From assembly GCA_029959605.1 (NCBI GenBank), contig JASCOC010000003.1:124001-188000 (forward strand): a DNA stretch of 64,000 bases, given 5' to 3'. The position numbers and the translations under genes are program-made. The notes under the pieces are model-generated. The model ran no database searches. It was given only the letters and a program-made list of their open reading frames with translations, and was not told the origin of the DNA. Numbering within the stretch: position 1 is the first letter of the stretch; the number at the start of each line of letters is the position of its first letter. Positions 36,105-45,382 of the stretch are shown here, in pieces. Source of the stretch: Lysobacteraceae bacterium PS02340. GTDB taxonomy: Bacteria; Pseudomonadota; Gammaproteobacteria; Xanthomonadales; Xanthomonadaceae.

Positions 36105-36272
36105 GTCATCCCGGCGGTTTCTAACGGACGAATGTCCGGTCAAGCCGGGATCCAGTGCCTTCCACTCGCGACGCATACACCCTGTAAGCCAGATTCGGGC
36201 GGTGGCTTGATTGGGTAAATCGCGATTCGTGAAGCACCAAAGACACTGGATCCCGGCCTTCGCCGGGATGAC
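36105..36272. repeat. Inverted pair of gtcatcccggcg...ccgggatccagtg elements
   Basis: The left copy starts gtcatcccggcgg (36105) and ends ccgggatccagtgcc (about 36160), with an insertion of about 25 bp relative to the right copy. The right copy (36243-36272) reads cactggatcccggccttcgc, then cgggatgac. This motif is one of the most widespread dispersed repeats in proteobacterial genomes. It fills the 298-bp spacer between the efflux factor gene and the convergent DUF2235 gene, where I see no gene. Confidence 0.7.
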
Positions 36273-36354
36273 AGATGGACAAGCAAAATTGCTCTGCCGA
36301 GGTCGGTTGTATCTGATGAGGGTCAGATCTCTCGCATGCGCAAACGCGAACTGA

Positions 36355-37743
36355 TCAGAGCGCAGGTCCGTCCAACTCATGCGCCGGTACCAAGACATGC
36401 GGGCCACCGCGTCCAGCGACATCGCGCGACTGCCGCTCCAGCGCTTCGAATCCCTGCTGCAGCCACGTCTGTCCCGCGTCACTCGCCAACTGCTCGCGCA
36501 GACGGTCCGAAATCGCATAGCCGTCCTCGCGCGCGGCTGCAGACAGCAGATCACTCGCGAATGCGGGGGTCTCCAGACCTGCATCGCGCGCCGGCACACG
36601 GCCCTGCACCGGGCCGATTCCGACACGCTGCCACTCCAGCGCCGCGGCCATCGCCTCGTTGCGCGGCATCGCGTCGCGGCAATCGATCTGGCACAGCGAC
36701 GGCGGTGCCAGGAGATCCTGCATGCCGCGCGCGCTGTTCCGGTCGAATATCGAGGTGCCGTAGATCGCCGAGTGCTGCTCGGAACGATGGATCACATAAC
36801 GGTCAGGATTGTCGGGCAGCGCTCGCTTCTCTAGCGGGGGCGGACGGATCAATGCATTGGCGTAGTCGATCGCGAGATTTCCGCTCAGAACACCCAGCCC
36901 ATCTCGACGATAGCCGCCGCCGACATCACTGTGCGCGCCCGCGACGCTGACATTGAGAAAACGGCCGTCCCCGGTCTGGCCGGGATCCGTGATCAAGGTG
37001 CCCTGGAACAGATTGCGGCGCTCGTCCAACGCGGTGATCTGAAACGCGGACACGACGGACTCCGCGAGGCGGCGGTCGTTCTGGCGGGGCGCACCCGTGC
37101 CGACAGGATCGAACAACGCCGCTGCCTGGATCACGGTGCCGGGCGCGCGCAATGGGGGATCTGGGTAAACGACTTGGCCGACGATCAGGCCATCCGCATT
37201 GCGGGTGACCACTGCACCTGTCGGATTCTGGATTCCGCGCTCTTCCACGAGTCGGGTAAAGCCTGCTGCCTGTTCTGCGCCGCGACTGAAGCCAGTGGCG
37301 AAGATGCGGATGTCGGCGTCCGGATTCTCGTCCAGCCAGACCTTCGCCTCAGTGACGAATTGAAGATACATGTCTTCGATGCGGGCTTCGTAGCTGTTTC
37401 CATGCAACGCGTCGATCAAGCCACTCACGCCACCCTGCGTGCCGGGCCCCTCGACATAGCCTCGACCAATGGGCGCGTAGCCGAGCCTAGCCGTGGCGGA
37501 TTCGGCATAGCTTCTGATCTGCTCGTCAATCCTGGCGACATTGGTGAACTTGTCAGGATCCCGCTTGCTGTTCCCGGTGCCGTCGAAGGACGCAACGAAC
37601 AGACGCTGCTCAGGCCGCCTTTCGTCCAGCAGGATTGGCGCGGTGAAATTCGTGAGTGCGCGCTCGGCGCTGTTGAAGCTCGCAAGCTGTTCCGCGCTGG
37701 CAGCGTTCGCGTGCACGCCATCCGGTTGCCGATTTCCGCCCAT
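36355..37743 (-). CDS. DUF2235-domain alpha/beta hydrolase, Tle1-like phospholipase effector candidate
   Basis: A 462-residue protein without a signal peptide. The DUF2235 hallmarks are VASFDGTGNSKRD near residue 50, the nucleophile elbow ATGFSRGAEQAAGF (GxSxG, Ser near residue 154), the acid in LFDPVGTGAP and the His in VAGAHSDVGGGY. Tle1-family phospholipases delivered by type VI secretion have this domain. No VgrG, PAAR or T6SS structural gene is in the window, so the delivery route is unknown. The gene follows a lipoprotein gene by 24 bp, an arrangement typical of a Tle effector with its periplasmic immunity protein (inference). Confidence 0.8.
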   Translation of the reverse strand: MGGNRQPDGVHANAASAEQLASFNSAERALTNFTAPILLDERRPEQRLFVASFDGTGNSKRDPDKFTNVARIDEQIRSYAESATARLGYAPIGRGYVEGPGTQGGVSGLIDALHGNSYEARIEDMYLQFVTEAKVWLDENPDADIRIFATGFSRGAEQAAGFTRLVEERGIQNPTGAVVTRNADGLIVGQVVYPDPPLRAPGTVIQAAALFDPVGTGAPRQNDRRLAESVVSAFQITALDERRNLFQGTLITDPGQTGDGRFLNVSVAGAHSDVGGGYRRDGLGVLSGNLAIDYANALIRPPPLEKRALPDNPDRYVIHRSEQHSAIYGTSIFDRNSARGMQDLLAPPSLCQIDCRDAMPRNEAMAAALEWQRVGIGPVQGRVPARDAGLETPAFASDLLSAAAREDGYAISDRLREQLASDAGQTWLQQGFEALERQSRDVAGRGGPHVLVPAHELDGPAL

Positions 37744-37767
37744 GCGCCACCTCCATGTGGCTACGGA

Positions 37768-38397
37768 TCAGTAGGTTTCGCTCCATGCGAGGACGAGATC
37801 ACGTCGGTAGTCGCTGTGCGGATTACCTGGAGTTCGCGGCGCTTTCAACGAAAGATAAGCGCGCATATATACGTTGATCGTCCGGTCGTTGATCTCCAGC
37901 ACAATGTCCGGATTGATGGCCGGCGTGTGGTCGGATATCTCGTCGCGAGGCGCTTCGTAGCGCACCAGCTCGTCCTTGAAGATCCGCCCGATGTCGACTT
38001 CCGCCTCCAGCGGCGTGCCGTCCCGACTCGTCCACTTCACGACCGCAGGCGGCGGGAAATTGCGGATCATGAGGTGACCGGCGCTCGTATTCTTGAAGGC
38101 GTTGGGATGCACCTCCGCGCGCGCAGGACGTTCTCCACCGGTGTAAGGCCGGTTGGCGTACACGACGCTGTACGCCTGCACCGCGTAGGTCGCGATACCA
38201 AAGTTGTGACGTAGAAATCTGAGTGGAAATTCGGTCAGCGGCCCGGGCTGCGCGCCGGCGGGCTGCGGTGGGATGGAATCGTGTGTTGTCGCCATGCCCT
38301 GGCATCCCGTCGTCGTGAGTGCAGTCGCGACGATCGCGGTCGCGATCCGCCGTGCTGGCGTGCCATGTGGATGCGGACGCCCGATCCTGTGCGCCAT
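37768..38397 (-). CDS. Lipoprotein, possible immunity partner of the DUF2235 protein
   Basis: A 209-residue protein with a basic N-terminus and a hydrophobic signal ending TALTTTGC (a non-ideal lipobox). The conserved-looking mature part contains HLMIRNFPPPAVVKWTS, VDIGRIFKDELV and DIVLEINDRTINVYMRAYLS, which resembles lipoproteins found beside DUF2235 genes in related genomes (from memory). Periplasmic lipoprotein immunity proteins are the norm for Tle lipases. Co-directional, 24 bp upstream of the lipase gene. Confidence 0.65.
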   Translation of the reverse strand: MAHRIGRPHPHGTPARRIATAIVATALTTTGCQGMATTHDSIPPQPAGAQPGPLTEFPLRFLRHNFGIATYAVQAYSVVYANRPYTGGERPARAEVHPNAFKNTSAGHLMIRNFPPPAVVKWTSRDGTPLEAEVDIGRIFKDELVRYEAPRDEISDHTPAINPDIVLEINDRTINVYMRAYLSLKAPRTPGNPHSDYRRDLVLAWSETY

Positions 38398-38619
38398 CTT
38401 CGTGCTCCCTGCGGTTTAACGGTTCCGCCCTGCATCCCGGCACCTGGCCGATGTGTCCTGCAGGTTCGAACGGACGCGGGACGGAGGCAGACAGGATGGC
38501 GCAAGCCGATGCTGCTTGGAATCGGGGCATACCGTCGCGCTGTGTGGGAATTGGCGGGCTGGCAGTGCATGAGCGCATCGACATGCGGTCAAGCGATGAG
38601 GTGTCCCTCAAGCCAAAGC

Positions 38620-38759
38620 GCCCTCACCCCAACCCCTCTCCCAAGGGGAGAGGGGCTATGAGACGACGCGCGCGTCTCGGAATCGCGATGTACACGCTTT
38701 GAGCCCCTCTGCCTCCGAGGATACGTGCCCGCCGGGGTAGAGGGGTCGGGGTGAGGGCG
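38620..38759. repeat. REP-like element (copy 4), composite inverted pair
   Basis: The left unit, gccctcaccccaacccctctc then ccaaggggagaggggct (38620-38657), has its own hairpin. The right unit, about 38701-38759, ends gtagaggggtcggggtgagg gcg, the reverse complement of the left unit's start. The two flank about 43 bp of unrelated sequence. Confidence 0.65.
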
Positions 38760-38914
38760 GACACGCGGTGGATCACCACGACACTGCAGCGCGCCTGGAC
38801 GACATCCGTCTCATCGTCCACAACATGAACGTGCATCTTTCAGCTGCTGTTTCGTACGCGAATATCCGCACGGCAGATCCGCACGCATCACGTTTCATGC
38901 GGTCGGAACGCGTG

Positions 38915-38949
38915 CCCCCACCCGACCCTCCCCCGCGTGCGGGGGAGGG
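38915..38949 (-). repeat. 3'-end palindromic element (copy 2 of 3)
   Basis: Stem ccctcccccg (38926-38935) with cgggggaggg (38940-38949), followed on the minus strand by tcgggtggggg. It lies 52 bp downstream of the htpG stop, in the same gene-relative orientation as copies at 4990 and 62012. Confidence 0.75.
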
Positions 38950-39001
38950 CTCAAGACTTACGGCCGCAGCTCGCGGGCTGCATGCGCTTCAGCAGTCTGG
39001 A

Positions 39002-40900
39002 TCAGACGCCCAGCAGCACCCGGTTCATGCGCTGCACGAACGCAGCCGGATCCGGCAGCGGCGCGCCGGCGGCGATCTCGGCCTGCTCCAGCAGCAGCGT
39101 CGAAAGATCCGTCGCCTTCGCATCATCCGCTTCGCTTTCGATCCGCTGCAGCAACGCGTGCTGGGGGTTGATCTCGAGCGTCGGCTTGCTCTCGGGCACG
39201 TCCTGGCCGGCTTCGCGCAGCAGGCGGGCGAGGTGCGGGGCCATCTCGTAGTCGGCGAGCGCGAGACACGACGGCGAATCGGTCAGGCGTGCGGAGACGC
39301 GCACGTCGCCGACGCGATCGCCGAGCAGACGCTTGATGCGCTCGACCAGCGGTGCGGCGGCCGTCGCGGCTTCCGCCTGCTTCGCCTTGTCGGCTTCGTC
39401 GAGCGGCAACTCACCCTTGGCGACGTTCTTCATCGACTTGCCGGCGTACTCGTGCAGGCTGCCGAGCATCCATTCGTCGATGCGGTCGAACATCAGCAGC
39501 ACTTCGATGTCCTTCGCGCGGAAGGCTTCGAGTTGCGGGCTGCCGGCCGCGGCCTTGTGACCGTCGGCGGTGATGTACCAGATGGTGTCCTGGCCGACCG
39601 GCATGCGGCCGACGTAATCGTCCAGCGACACGGTCTGCGCAGCGCCATCGCCCTTGGTGGACGCGAAGCGCAGCAGCTTGGCGATGCGCTCGCGATTGGT
39701 CGCGTCCTCGACGATGCCTTCCTTCAGCGTGTTGCCGAAGGCCTTGTAGAACGCGGTGAACTTCTCGGGCTCGTCGCGCGCGAGCTTCTCGATCAGATCG
39801 AGCACGCGCTTCACGCAGGCGCCCTTGATGCGGTCGAGCTGGCGGTTGTGCTGCAGCAGTTCGCGGCTGACGTTGAGCGGCAGGTCGTCTGCATCGACGA
39901 CACCGCGCACGAAGCGCAGGTAGTTCGGCAGCAGTTCCTCGGCGGCATCCATGACGAACACGCGCTTGATGTAGAGCTTCAGACCCTTGCGCTCGTCGCG
40001 CCCGCCCATCATCAGGTCGAACGGCGGCTGCGAAGGCAGATACAGCAGCGTGGTGAAGCTCTGGCTGCCTTCGACGCGGTTGTGGGTCCACGCGGCCGCG
40101 TCGTTGAAGTCGTGGCCGAGCGCCTTGTAGAAGTTCTGGTAGTCCGCGTCGCTGATGTCGGACTTGGACTTGGTCCACAGCGCGGACGCGTCGTTCGCGG
40201 TTTCCCACTCCGGCGCGGCGTCGGCCAGCGCGTCCTCGCCTTCGGCAGGTGCCCGTGCGTCCTTGGGCATGCGGATCGGGAACGCGACATGGTCGGAGTA
40301 CTTCGTCACCAGTGAGCGCAGCTTCCAGCCGTCGAGGAACTCGTCCTCGTCGGCCTTGAGATGCAGCACGACCGTGGTGCCGCGCTCGGGCAGGGTGACG
40401 TCTTCGAGCGAGTATTCGCCGCGGCCGTCGCTTTCCCACTTCACGCCGGACTCGGGCGACGCGCCCGCGTGTCGCGTCAGCACGGTCACGCGGTCGGCGA
40501 CGACGAAGGCCGAGTAGAAACCGACGCCGAACTGGCCGATCAGGCGCGCGTCGGCCTTCTGCTCGCCGCTCATCGCTTCGAGGAAACGGCGCGTGCCCGA
40601 GCTGGCGATGGTGCCGATGTTGGCGACCACGTCGTCGCGGGTCATGCCGATGCCCGTGTCGCGGATCGTCACCGTACGCGCCGCCTTGTCCCAGCTGACG
40701 TCGATGTGCAGCTCGCTGTCGCCGGCCAGCAGGTCGGGATTGGCGATCGATTCGAAGCGCAGCTTGTCGCAGGCATCCGATGCGTTGGAGATGAGCTCGC
40801 GCAGGAAGATCTCCTTGTGCGAGTACAGCGAGTGCGTGACCAGGTGCAGGACCTGGGCGACTTCGGCTTCGAACTTGCGGGTTTCGGCGGTTGCGGTCAT
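39002..40900 (-). CDS. htpG: Molecular chaperone HtpG (Hsp90)
   Basis: A 632-residue cytoplasmic Hsp90. The N-terminal GHKL ATPase domain shows LRELISNASDACDKLR, IRDTGIGMTRDDVV, ASSGTRRF and GQFGVGFYSAFVVAD. The middle domain has YIKRVFVMD, LPNYLRFVRGVVDADDLPLNVSRE, and a C-terminal dimerisation domain follows. Length and motifs are normal. It uses ATP to remodel client proteins, with heat- or stress-linked expression in relatives. No sigma-32-like promoter was identified with confidence. Confidence 0.98.
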   Translation of the reverse strand: MTATAETRKFEAEVAQVLHLVTHSLYSHKEIFLRELISNASDACDKLRFESIANPDLLAGDSELHIDVSWDKAARTVTIRDTGIGMTRDDVVANIGTIASSGTRRFLEAMSGEQKADARLIGQFGVGFYSAFVVADRVTVLTRHAGASPESGVKWESDGRGEYSLEDVTLPERGTTVVLHLKADEDEFLDGWKLRSLVTKYSDHVAFPIRMPKDARAPAEGEDALADAAPEWETANDASALWTKSKSDISDADYQNFYKALGHDFNDAAAWTHNRVEGSQSFTTLLYLPSQPPFDLMMGGRDERKGLKLYIKRVFVMDAAEELLPNYLRFVRGVVDADDLPLNVSRELLQHNRQLDRIKGACVKRVLDLIEKLARDEPEKFTAFYKAFGNTLKEGIVEDATNRERIAKLLRFASTKGDGAAQTVSLDDYVGRMPVGQDTIWYITADGHKAAAGSPQLEAFRAKDIEVLLMFDRIDEWMLGSLHEYAGKSMKNVAKGELPLDEADKAKQAEAATAAAPLVERIKRLLGDRVGDVRVSARLTDSPSCLALADYEMAPHLARLLREAGQDVPESKPTLEINPQHALLQRIESEADDAKATDLSTLLLEQAEIAAGAPLPDPAAFVQRMNRVLLGV

Positions 40901-41454
40901 TGCGTGCGGCGTCCGTATGGATGTGGTGCGAGCGGTCGATATTGGTGTGGTTGCGGGGGAATCAAGGCGCGGCCGACCGCGGGCCGATCGCTGCCGGCGC
41001 GCGCGGCGCCGGAGGCGGGCGCGCCGCCAAGGCGCGGGACCGGTGGGATCGCGCGAGCGCGGCGAGGTGCGTTCGCGTGAGAACCGACGCCCACGCCGGA
41101 CTGCTCCGGATAGTCAGAGGATCGGCCGATCCGGAACGTCAGAAGCCGGCGCCTGCTCGCTCGAAACCTCCGTGCGTCAACGGACTGCGTCTGCAGGCGC
41201 GAACGCCTGATCGTGACGTGTCGCAGCGGCGTATGTACGGATTAACGAACGCGCGCCCCGCCCTATTCCGGATAATGAATAGATAATCCAAGTAAATCCT
41301 CGTTGAATATTCATGTAAATAAACCGAATTAATAGCGTTCCGTCACGCGCCCGGCACGTTAACCAAATATTAACTGGCGCCGAATCGCTCGACATCGGAC
41401 GTGGATCGATCCCAGCAGTCGTCATCCATGCAAATCCACGCTCGAGGATTCCAG
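40901..41454. promoter_or_regulatory. Divergent spacer between htpG and the TonB receptor gene
   Basis: A 554-bp spacer. The htpG-proximal 350 bp is GC-rich with nothing recognisable. The receptor-proximal part, 41258-41390, is strikingly AT-rich (tattccggataatgaataga; aataaaccgaattaatag) and contains gttaaccaaatattaac (41358-41374), an inverted gttaa/ttaac pair that may be an operator or promoter element. A ribosome-binding site (gagga, 41443-41447) precedes the receptor ATG. Confidence 0.5.
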
Positions 41455-44244
41455 ATGAACGCGATCCACAACCACTTCCGGGTGCGTCGTACCCGGCTCA
41501 GCCTCGCCGTTCCCGTTGCGCTCTGTGCGCTCGTGTTGCCGCTCGCAGCGTCCGCGCAGAGCAGCACCGGGCAGGCGACCACGCTCGACCGGATCACGGT
41601 CACCGGCTCGAACATCCCGCGTACCGATACCGAAACCGCATCGCCGGTGCAGGTGATCTCGCGCGACCAGATCGACCGCACCGGCAAGACCACGGTCGGC
41701 GAATATCTGCAGAGCCTGTCGGTCGACGGCGCGGGTTCGGTGCCCAAGAGCTTCGGCAACGGTTTTGCCGGCGGTGGCTCGGCGATCTCGCTGCGCGGCC
41801 TCGGCGCGGGGTCCACGCTGGTGCTGCTCAACGGGCGGCGCATGGCGCCGTTCGGACTCGCCGATGACGGACAGAAGGTCTTCACCGACCTGAGCACCAT
41901 TCCGCTGGATGCGGTCGCCCGCATCGAGATTCTCAAGGACGGCGCATCGTCGATCTACGGGTCCGACGCGATCGCCGGCGTGGTCAACGTGATCCTGCGC
42001 GACGATTTCGAAGGCGCGATCGCCAGCGTGTCCTACGGCTGGTCCAGCGATGGCGGTGGCGATCAGCCCAAGGCCTCGCTGACCGCGGGCACCGGCAGCA
42101 TGAGCGAGGACGGCTACAACGCGTTCTTCAGCATCGAGGCGGCCAAGACCGACGCGATCCGCGTGCGCGACCGGCGCGATCGCAAGTGGATCGGCACCGG
42201 CGATCTGCGGCCCTACGGTTATGCGATCGGCACCAATCTGCCCGGCCGCATCACCGGTGGCGGCACCGGCGCCGGCGGCGGGCCGAGCGGCGCGATCGAG
42301 AATCCGAACACCGGCCTGTTCGAGTCGCTGCCCGGCTGCGCGGCGCTGTCGAACGTGACGCCGCAGGATCCGGCGGGCGGCTGCCTGTGGGATGTCGCGC
42401 AGTTCCGCGATCTCTCGCCCGAGGAGGAATACGTGAACTTCTTCTCGCGCGCGGCGTTCGCGGTCGGCGATACCGGCGAGCTGTACATGGAACTGAGCGC
42501 GGCGAACAAGAAGACGACGTTCCAGAACACGCCATCGGGCGTCTCCGGTGCCTGGGGATTCCCCGGCGGTCCGGTCAATGCCAGTGATCCCGGCCCCGGC
42601 GCCACCGTGCTCGGACCGGACCACCCGGAAAATCCGTACCCGGGCACCGCGAACCGGCTGCGTTACACCGCCTTCGACGTCGGCCCGCGCGTGACCTACA
42701 ACGACAGCCGCTTCGTGCGCCTGCTGCTGGGCTTCAAGGGCACGGCCGGCGCGTGGGATTACGACGTCGGCTACCTGCACTCCGGCACCGACCTCACCAA
42801 CGAGCGCACCGGCTTCCTGCAGTACAGCCACGTCAAGACCGCGCTGGAAGATCCGAACAGCCCCGTCGGCTACTGGCGCATCGGCGACAACGGCGGCCAG
42901 AACTCGCAGGCGCTCTACGACTACATCTCGCCGCGCATCAGCGCGACCGGCCGCACGCGGCTCGACATCTTCGACGCCAAGGTCACGCGCCCGTTGATGG
43001 ATCTGCGCGGCGGCGCGCTCGGGCTCGCGCTCGGCGCCGAGTACCGGCGCCAGTCCGTGCTGCTCACGCCGCAGACGTTCACCGACCAGGGCGACATCAT
43101 CGGTCTCGGCTATTCCGCCTACGGCGGCGTGGAGAAGGTCACCAGCGCCTACGCCGAACTGCAGGCACCGGTGCTCGACAGCCTGGAGCTGACCGGTGCG
43201 CTGCGCGTCGACAAGTACGACGGCGGCGAGACCGCGACGACGCCCAAGGTCGGCGTGAAGTGGTCGCCGACGGACTGGATCGCGGTGCGCGGCACGTACG
43301 CCGAAGGTTTCCGCGCCCCGAACCCGGCGGAAGCCGGCACCGGCGGCCTGGCGGCCTTCAGCACGGCGGTCGATCCGGTGCGCTGCGCCGCACCGGGCAA
43401 CGAGCCGCAGGATTGCGATGCCGGCCCGATCGCGCTGATCACCTCGCCCAATCCCGATCTCAAGCCGGAAGAGTCGAAGAGCACCACGCTCGGCATCGTG
43501 CTGTCGCCATGGACCGGCGGCTCGCTCGCGGTCGATGCGTTCCGCATCCGGCGCACCGACGAGATCTTCGGCGGCAGCGCCGATGCGGCGATCGCGACCG
43601 GCGGCGACAACGTCGTGCGCGGCACCAACGAGATTCCGGGCACGCCCGGCAGCGGCTCGATCCTCGCGGTACTGGTGGGTTACGAGAACGCGTCGTCCAC
43701 GACCGTCGAAGGCTTCGACGTCGACATGGAACAGCGCTTCGATCTGGGCGCGGGCAATCTGCGGCTGGACCTGCAGTTCACCCACATCAGTGCGTTCGAA
43801 CGCGAGGATGTCGACGGCACCGTCTACGAGTTCGCCGGCACGCACGGCAACTGCGACGTGACCAACTGCATCGGCACGCCGAAGAACAAGGCGAACTTCG
43901 GCGCGACCTGGGAGATGGATGCGTTCTCGATCAGCAGCGTCGTGAACTGGCGCGACAGCATCCGCAACGTCACCGAGGCCGGCGACACCGAGTGCGCCAA
44001 CGGCTTCGCCAATGGCGACGACGCGCCCCGCGGTTGCGAGCTGGCCTCGTTCTACACCGTCGATCTGTCGGCGCGCTGGATGCCGACCGAACACTGGGAG
44101 CTGTTCGGCTCGGTCAACAACGTGACCGATCGCATCGCGCCGCTCGATCCGCTGACCTATGGCGCGATCAACTACAACCCGATGGATTTCAGCGGCGCGA
44201 TCGGCCGCTATTTCACGGTCGGTGCGAAGTTCAAGTTCGACTGA
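41455..44244 (+). CDS. TonB-dependent outer-membrane receptor
   Basis: A 929-residue receptor: signal peptide ending LPLAASAQ, a TonB-box-like stretch (TTLDRITVTGSNIPR) and a plug domain at about residues 55-175 (SPVQVISRDQIDRTGKTTVGEYLQ, GAGSTLVLLNGRR, IPLDAVARIEILKDGASSIYGSDAIAGVVNVI). A 22-strand barrel follows, ending ...GRYFTVGAKFKFD with the terminal aromatic. The class resembles the large N-(G)SNIPR group of receptors common in Xanthomonadales; the ligand (siderophore, glycan or peptide) is not evident. It stands alone, with its own terminator. Confidence 0.93.
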   Translation: MNAIHNHFRVRRTRLSLAVPVALCALVLPLAASAQSSTGQATTLDRITVTGSNIPRTDTETASPVQVISRDQIDRTGKTTVGEYLQSLSVDGAGSVPKSFGNGFAGGGSAISLRGLGAGSTLVLLNGRRMAPFGLADDGQKVFTDLSTIPLDAVARIEILKDGASSIYGSDAIAGVVNVILRDDFEGAIASVSYGWSSDGGGDQPKASLTAGTGSMSEDGYNAFFSIEAAKTDAIRVRDRRDRKWIGTGDLRPYGYAIGTNLPGRITGGGTGAGGGPSGAIENPNTGLFESLPGCAALSNVTPQDPAGGCLWDVAQFRDLSPEEEYVNFFSRAAFAVGDTGELYMELSAANKKTTFQNTPSGVSGAWGFPGGPVNASDPGPGATVLGPDHPENPYPGTANRLRYTAFDVGPRVTYNDSRFVRLLLGFKGTAGAWDYDVGYLHSGTDLTNERTGFLQYSHVKTALEDPNSPVGYWRIGDNGGQNSQALYDYISPRISATGRTRLDIFDAKVTRPLMDLRGGALGLALGAEYRRQSVLLTPQTFTDQGDIIGLGYSAYGGVEKVTSAYAELQAPVLDSLELTGALRVDKYDGGETATTPKVGVKWSPTDWIAVRGTYAEGFRAPNPAEAGTGGLAAFSTAVDPVRCAAPGNEPQDCDAGPIALITSPNPDLKPEESKSTTLGIVLSPWTGGSLAVDAFRIRRTDEIFGGSADAAIATGGDNVVRGTNEIPGTPGSGSILAVLVGYENASSTTVEGFDVDMEQRFDLGAGNLRLDLQFTHISAFEREDVDGTVYEFAGTHGNCDVTNCIGTPKNKANFGATWEMDAFSISSVVNWRDSIRNVTEAGDTECANGFANGDDAPRGCELASFYTVDLSARWMPTEHWELFGSVNNVTDRIAPLDPLTYGAINYNPMDFSGAIGRYFTVGAKFKFD

Positions 44245-44268
44245 GATCGTTGCAGGCTGCAGGACCGG

Positions 44269-44289
44269 ACGCCCCGCATGTCGGGGCGT
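44269..44289 (+). terminator. Hairpin terminator after the TonB receptor gene
   Basis: Stem acgccccg (44269-44276) pairs with cggggcgt (44282-44289), loop catgt, followed by tcgcgtctttc. It lies between convergent genes and could serve both. Confidence 0.65.
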
Positions 44290-44317
44290 TCGCGTCTTTC
44301 CGGTCGCACTGCTTGCC

Positions 44318-44737
44318 TCAAACGTGCGCGATCCACTGGCGCAGCATCGCCTGCACGGCGTCGGCGCGGCCGTCGATCGCGTCGCGGTCGGCGAACGCCA
44401 GCAGTGCGCGGTCCGGCGATGGCCAGGTCAGCAATCCGTCGGGATCGTCGATCGCGAGTCCGCCGTCCGGCAGTGCACGCGCTTTCGCGCCCCGGTGCAG
44501 CACCAGCCCGATGCCGGCCGCCGCGCGCAGTTGCGTGGTCGCGAAGTATTCGGTCGTGCGCCAGCTCGGCGCGTTCCATTTCACGCCTTCCGCGATCGTC
44601 GGGTCGACGCCGAGCACCAGCGCGCGCAGGCGTTGCACGGCGTCGGCGTGCGGGTGATCGAGATCGGCCATGAAGGCATCGACGGCGACCGAGGTATCGG
44701 CCGGTGTGCTGTGTCGTGGACGGGCGGTCTTCGCCAT
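44318..44737 (-). CDS. DUF1801-domain protein (YdhG-like)
   Basis: A 139-residue cytoplasmic protein with the DUF1801 core: LRALVLGVDPTIAEGVKWNAPSWRTTEYFATTQL, then LVLHRGAKARA. The fold is related to YdhG/YjdI-like small proteins of unknown function. Length and motif order are normal for the family. Confidence 0.85.
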   Translation of the reverse strand: MAKTARPRHSTPADTSVAVDAFMADLDHPHADAVQRLRALVLGVDPTIAEGVKWNAPSWRTTEYFATTQLRAAAGIGLVLHRGAKARALPDGGLAIDDPDGLLTWPSPDRALLAFADRDAIDGRADAVQAMLRQWIAHV

Positions 44738-44791
44738 GGCTGGACTCCTGTCGAAAGCGACCAGCCTAATGAAGCAGGTGTCGCAGGCGAC

Positions 44792-45382
44792 TCAAGGCGC
44801 GTCGATCTCCGTGCGCGTGGCCACGCGGTCGTCGTGCGGGCGCGGCCCCAGCGGCACCGGCGCCATCGTGCGATACACGCCATCGCGGCGCACCCACGCG
44901 TGGTACAGCGCGGCCGCGACGTGCAGCAGGATCACCGCGAACAGCGCGCGCGCCAGCCACGTGTGCGCGGCGCGCAACACGCTGTAGATCGCCGGATCGT
45001 GCGGCGCGATCGGCGGCAGATGCAGATCGCCCCACACCACGACCGGATTGCCGGCCGCAGACACCATCGCCCAGCCGATCAGCGGCATCGCGAACATCAG
45101 CGCGTACAGTGCGACGTGCGACGCGTGCGCGGCGGCGCGTTGCCAGGCCGGCAGATCGCGCGGCAGGTCCGGCGTGCGCCGCAGCAACCGATGGATCGCG
45201 CGCACGATCACCAGCACCAGCAGCGCGATGCCGATCGGCCGGTGCAGCATCAGCAGCGACGGGCGCAGCGTCATCGACGACACCATGGCCACGCCGACGA
45301 ACAGCATCGCCAGGATCAGCACCGCCATGCTCCAGTGCAGCACGCGGGCGAAGGCATCGTGGCGATCGGTCGGGGCGTTCAT
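44792..45382 (-). CDS. Cytochrome b561-type membrane protein
   Basis: A 196-residue inner-membrane dihaem cytochrome b with four membrane segments and candidate haem-ligand histidines in RVLHWSMAVLIL, LMLHRPIGIALL, RAAHTWLARALFAVILLHVAAALYHAW. It overlaps the upstream peroxidase gene by 4 nt (ATGA at 45379-45382). The pairing of b561 with a catalase-like periplasmic peroxidase suggests electrons from the quinone pool are passed to peroxide reduction (inference). Confidence 0.9.
   Translation of the reverse strand: MNAPTDRHDAFARVLHWSMAVLILAMLFVGVAMVSSMTLRPSLLMLHRPIGIALLVLVIVRAIHRLLRRTPDLPRDLPAWQRAAAHASHVALYALMFAMPLIGWAMVSAAGNPVVVWGDLHLPPIAPHDPAIYSVLRAAHTWLARALFAVILLHVAAALYHAWVRRDGVYRTMAPVPLGPRPHDDRVATRTEIDAP

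Larger units (their letters stand above)
38398..39001. other. 604-bp gene-free region with two repeat elements
   Basis: No credible coding sequence lies between the lipoprotein start and the htpG stop. The region carries a composite inverted repeat (38620-38759) and the 3'-end palindromic element (38915-38949). The lipoprotein promoter should lie near 38400-38500, but I cannot identify boxes. Confidence 0.5.

Noticed and set aside
41422..44094. About 890-codon minus-strand open frame opposite the TonB receptor gene
   Set aside because: The receptor gene on the plus strand has signal peptide, plug and barrel; the antisense frame is compositional artefact.
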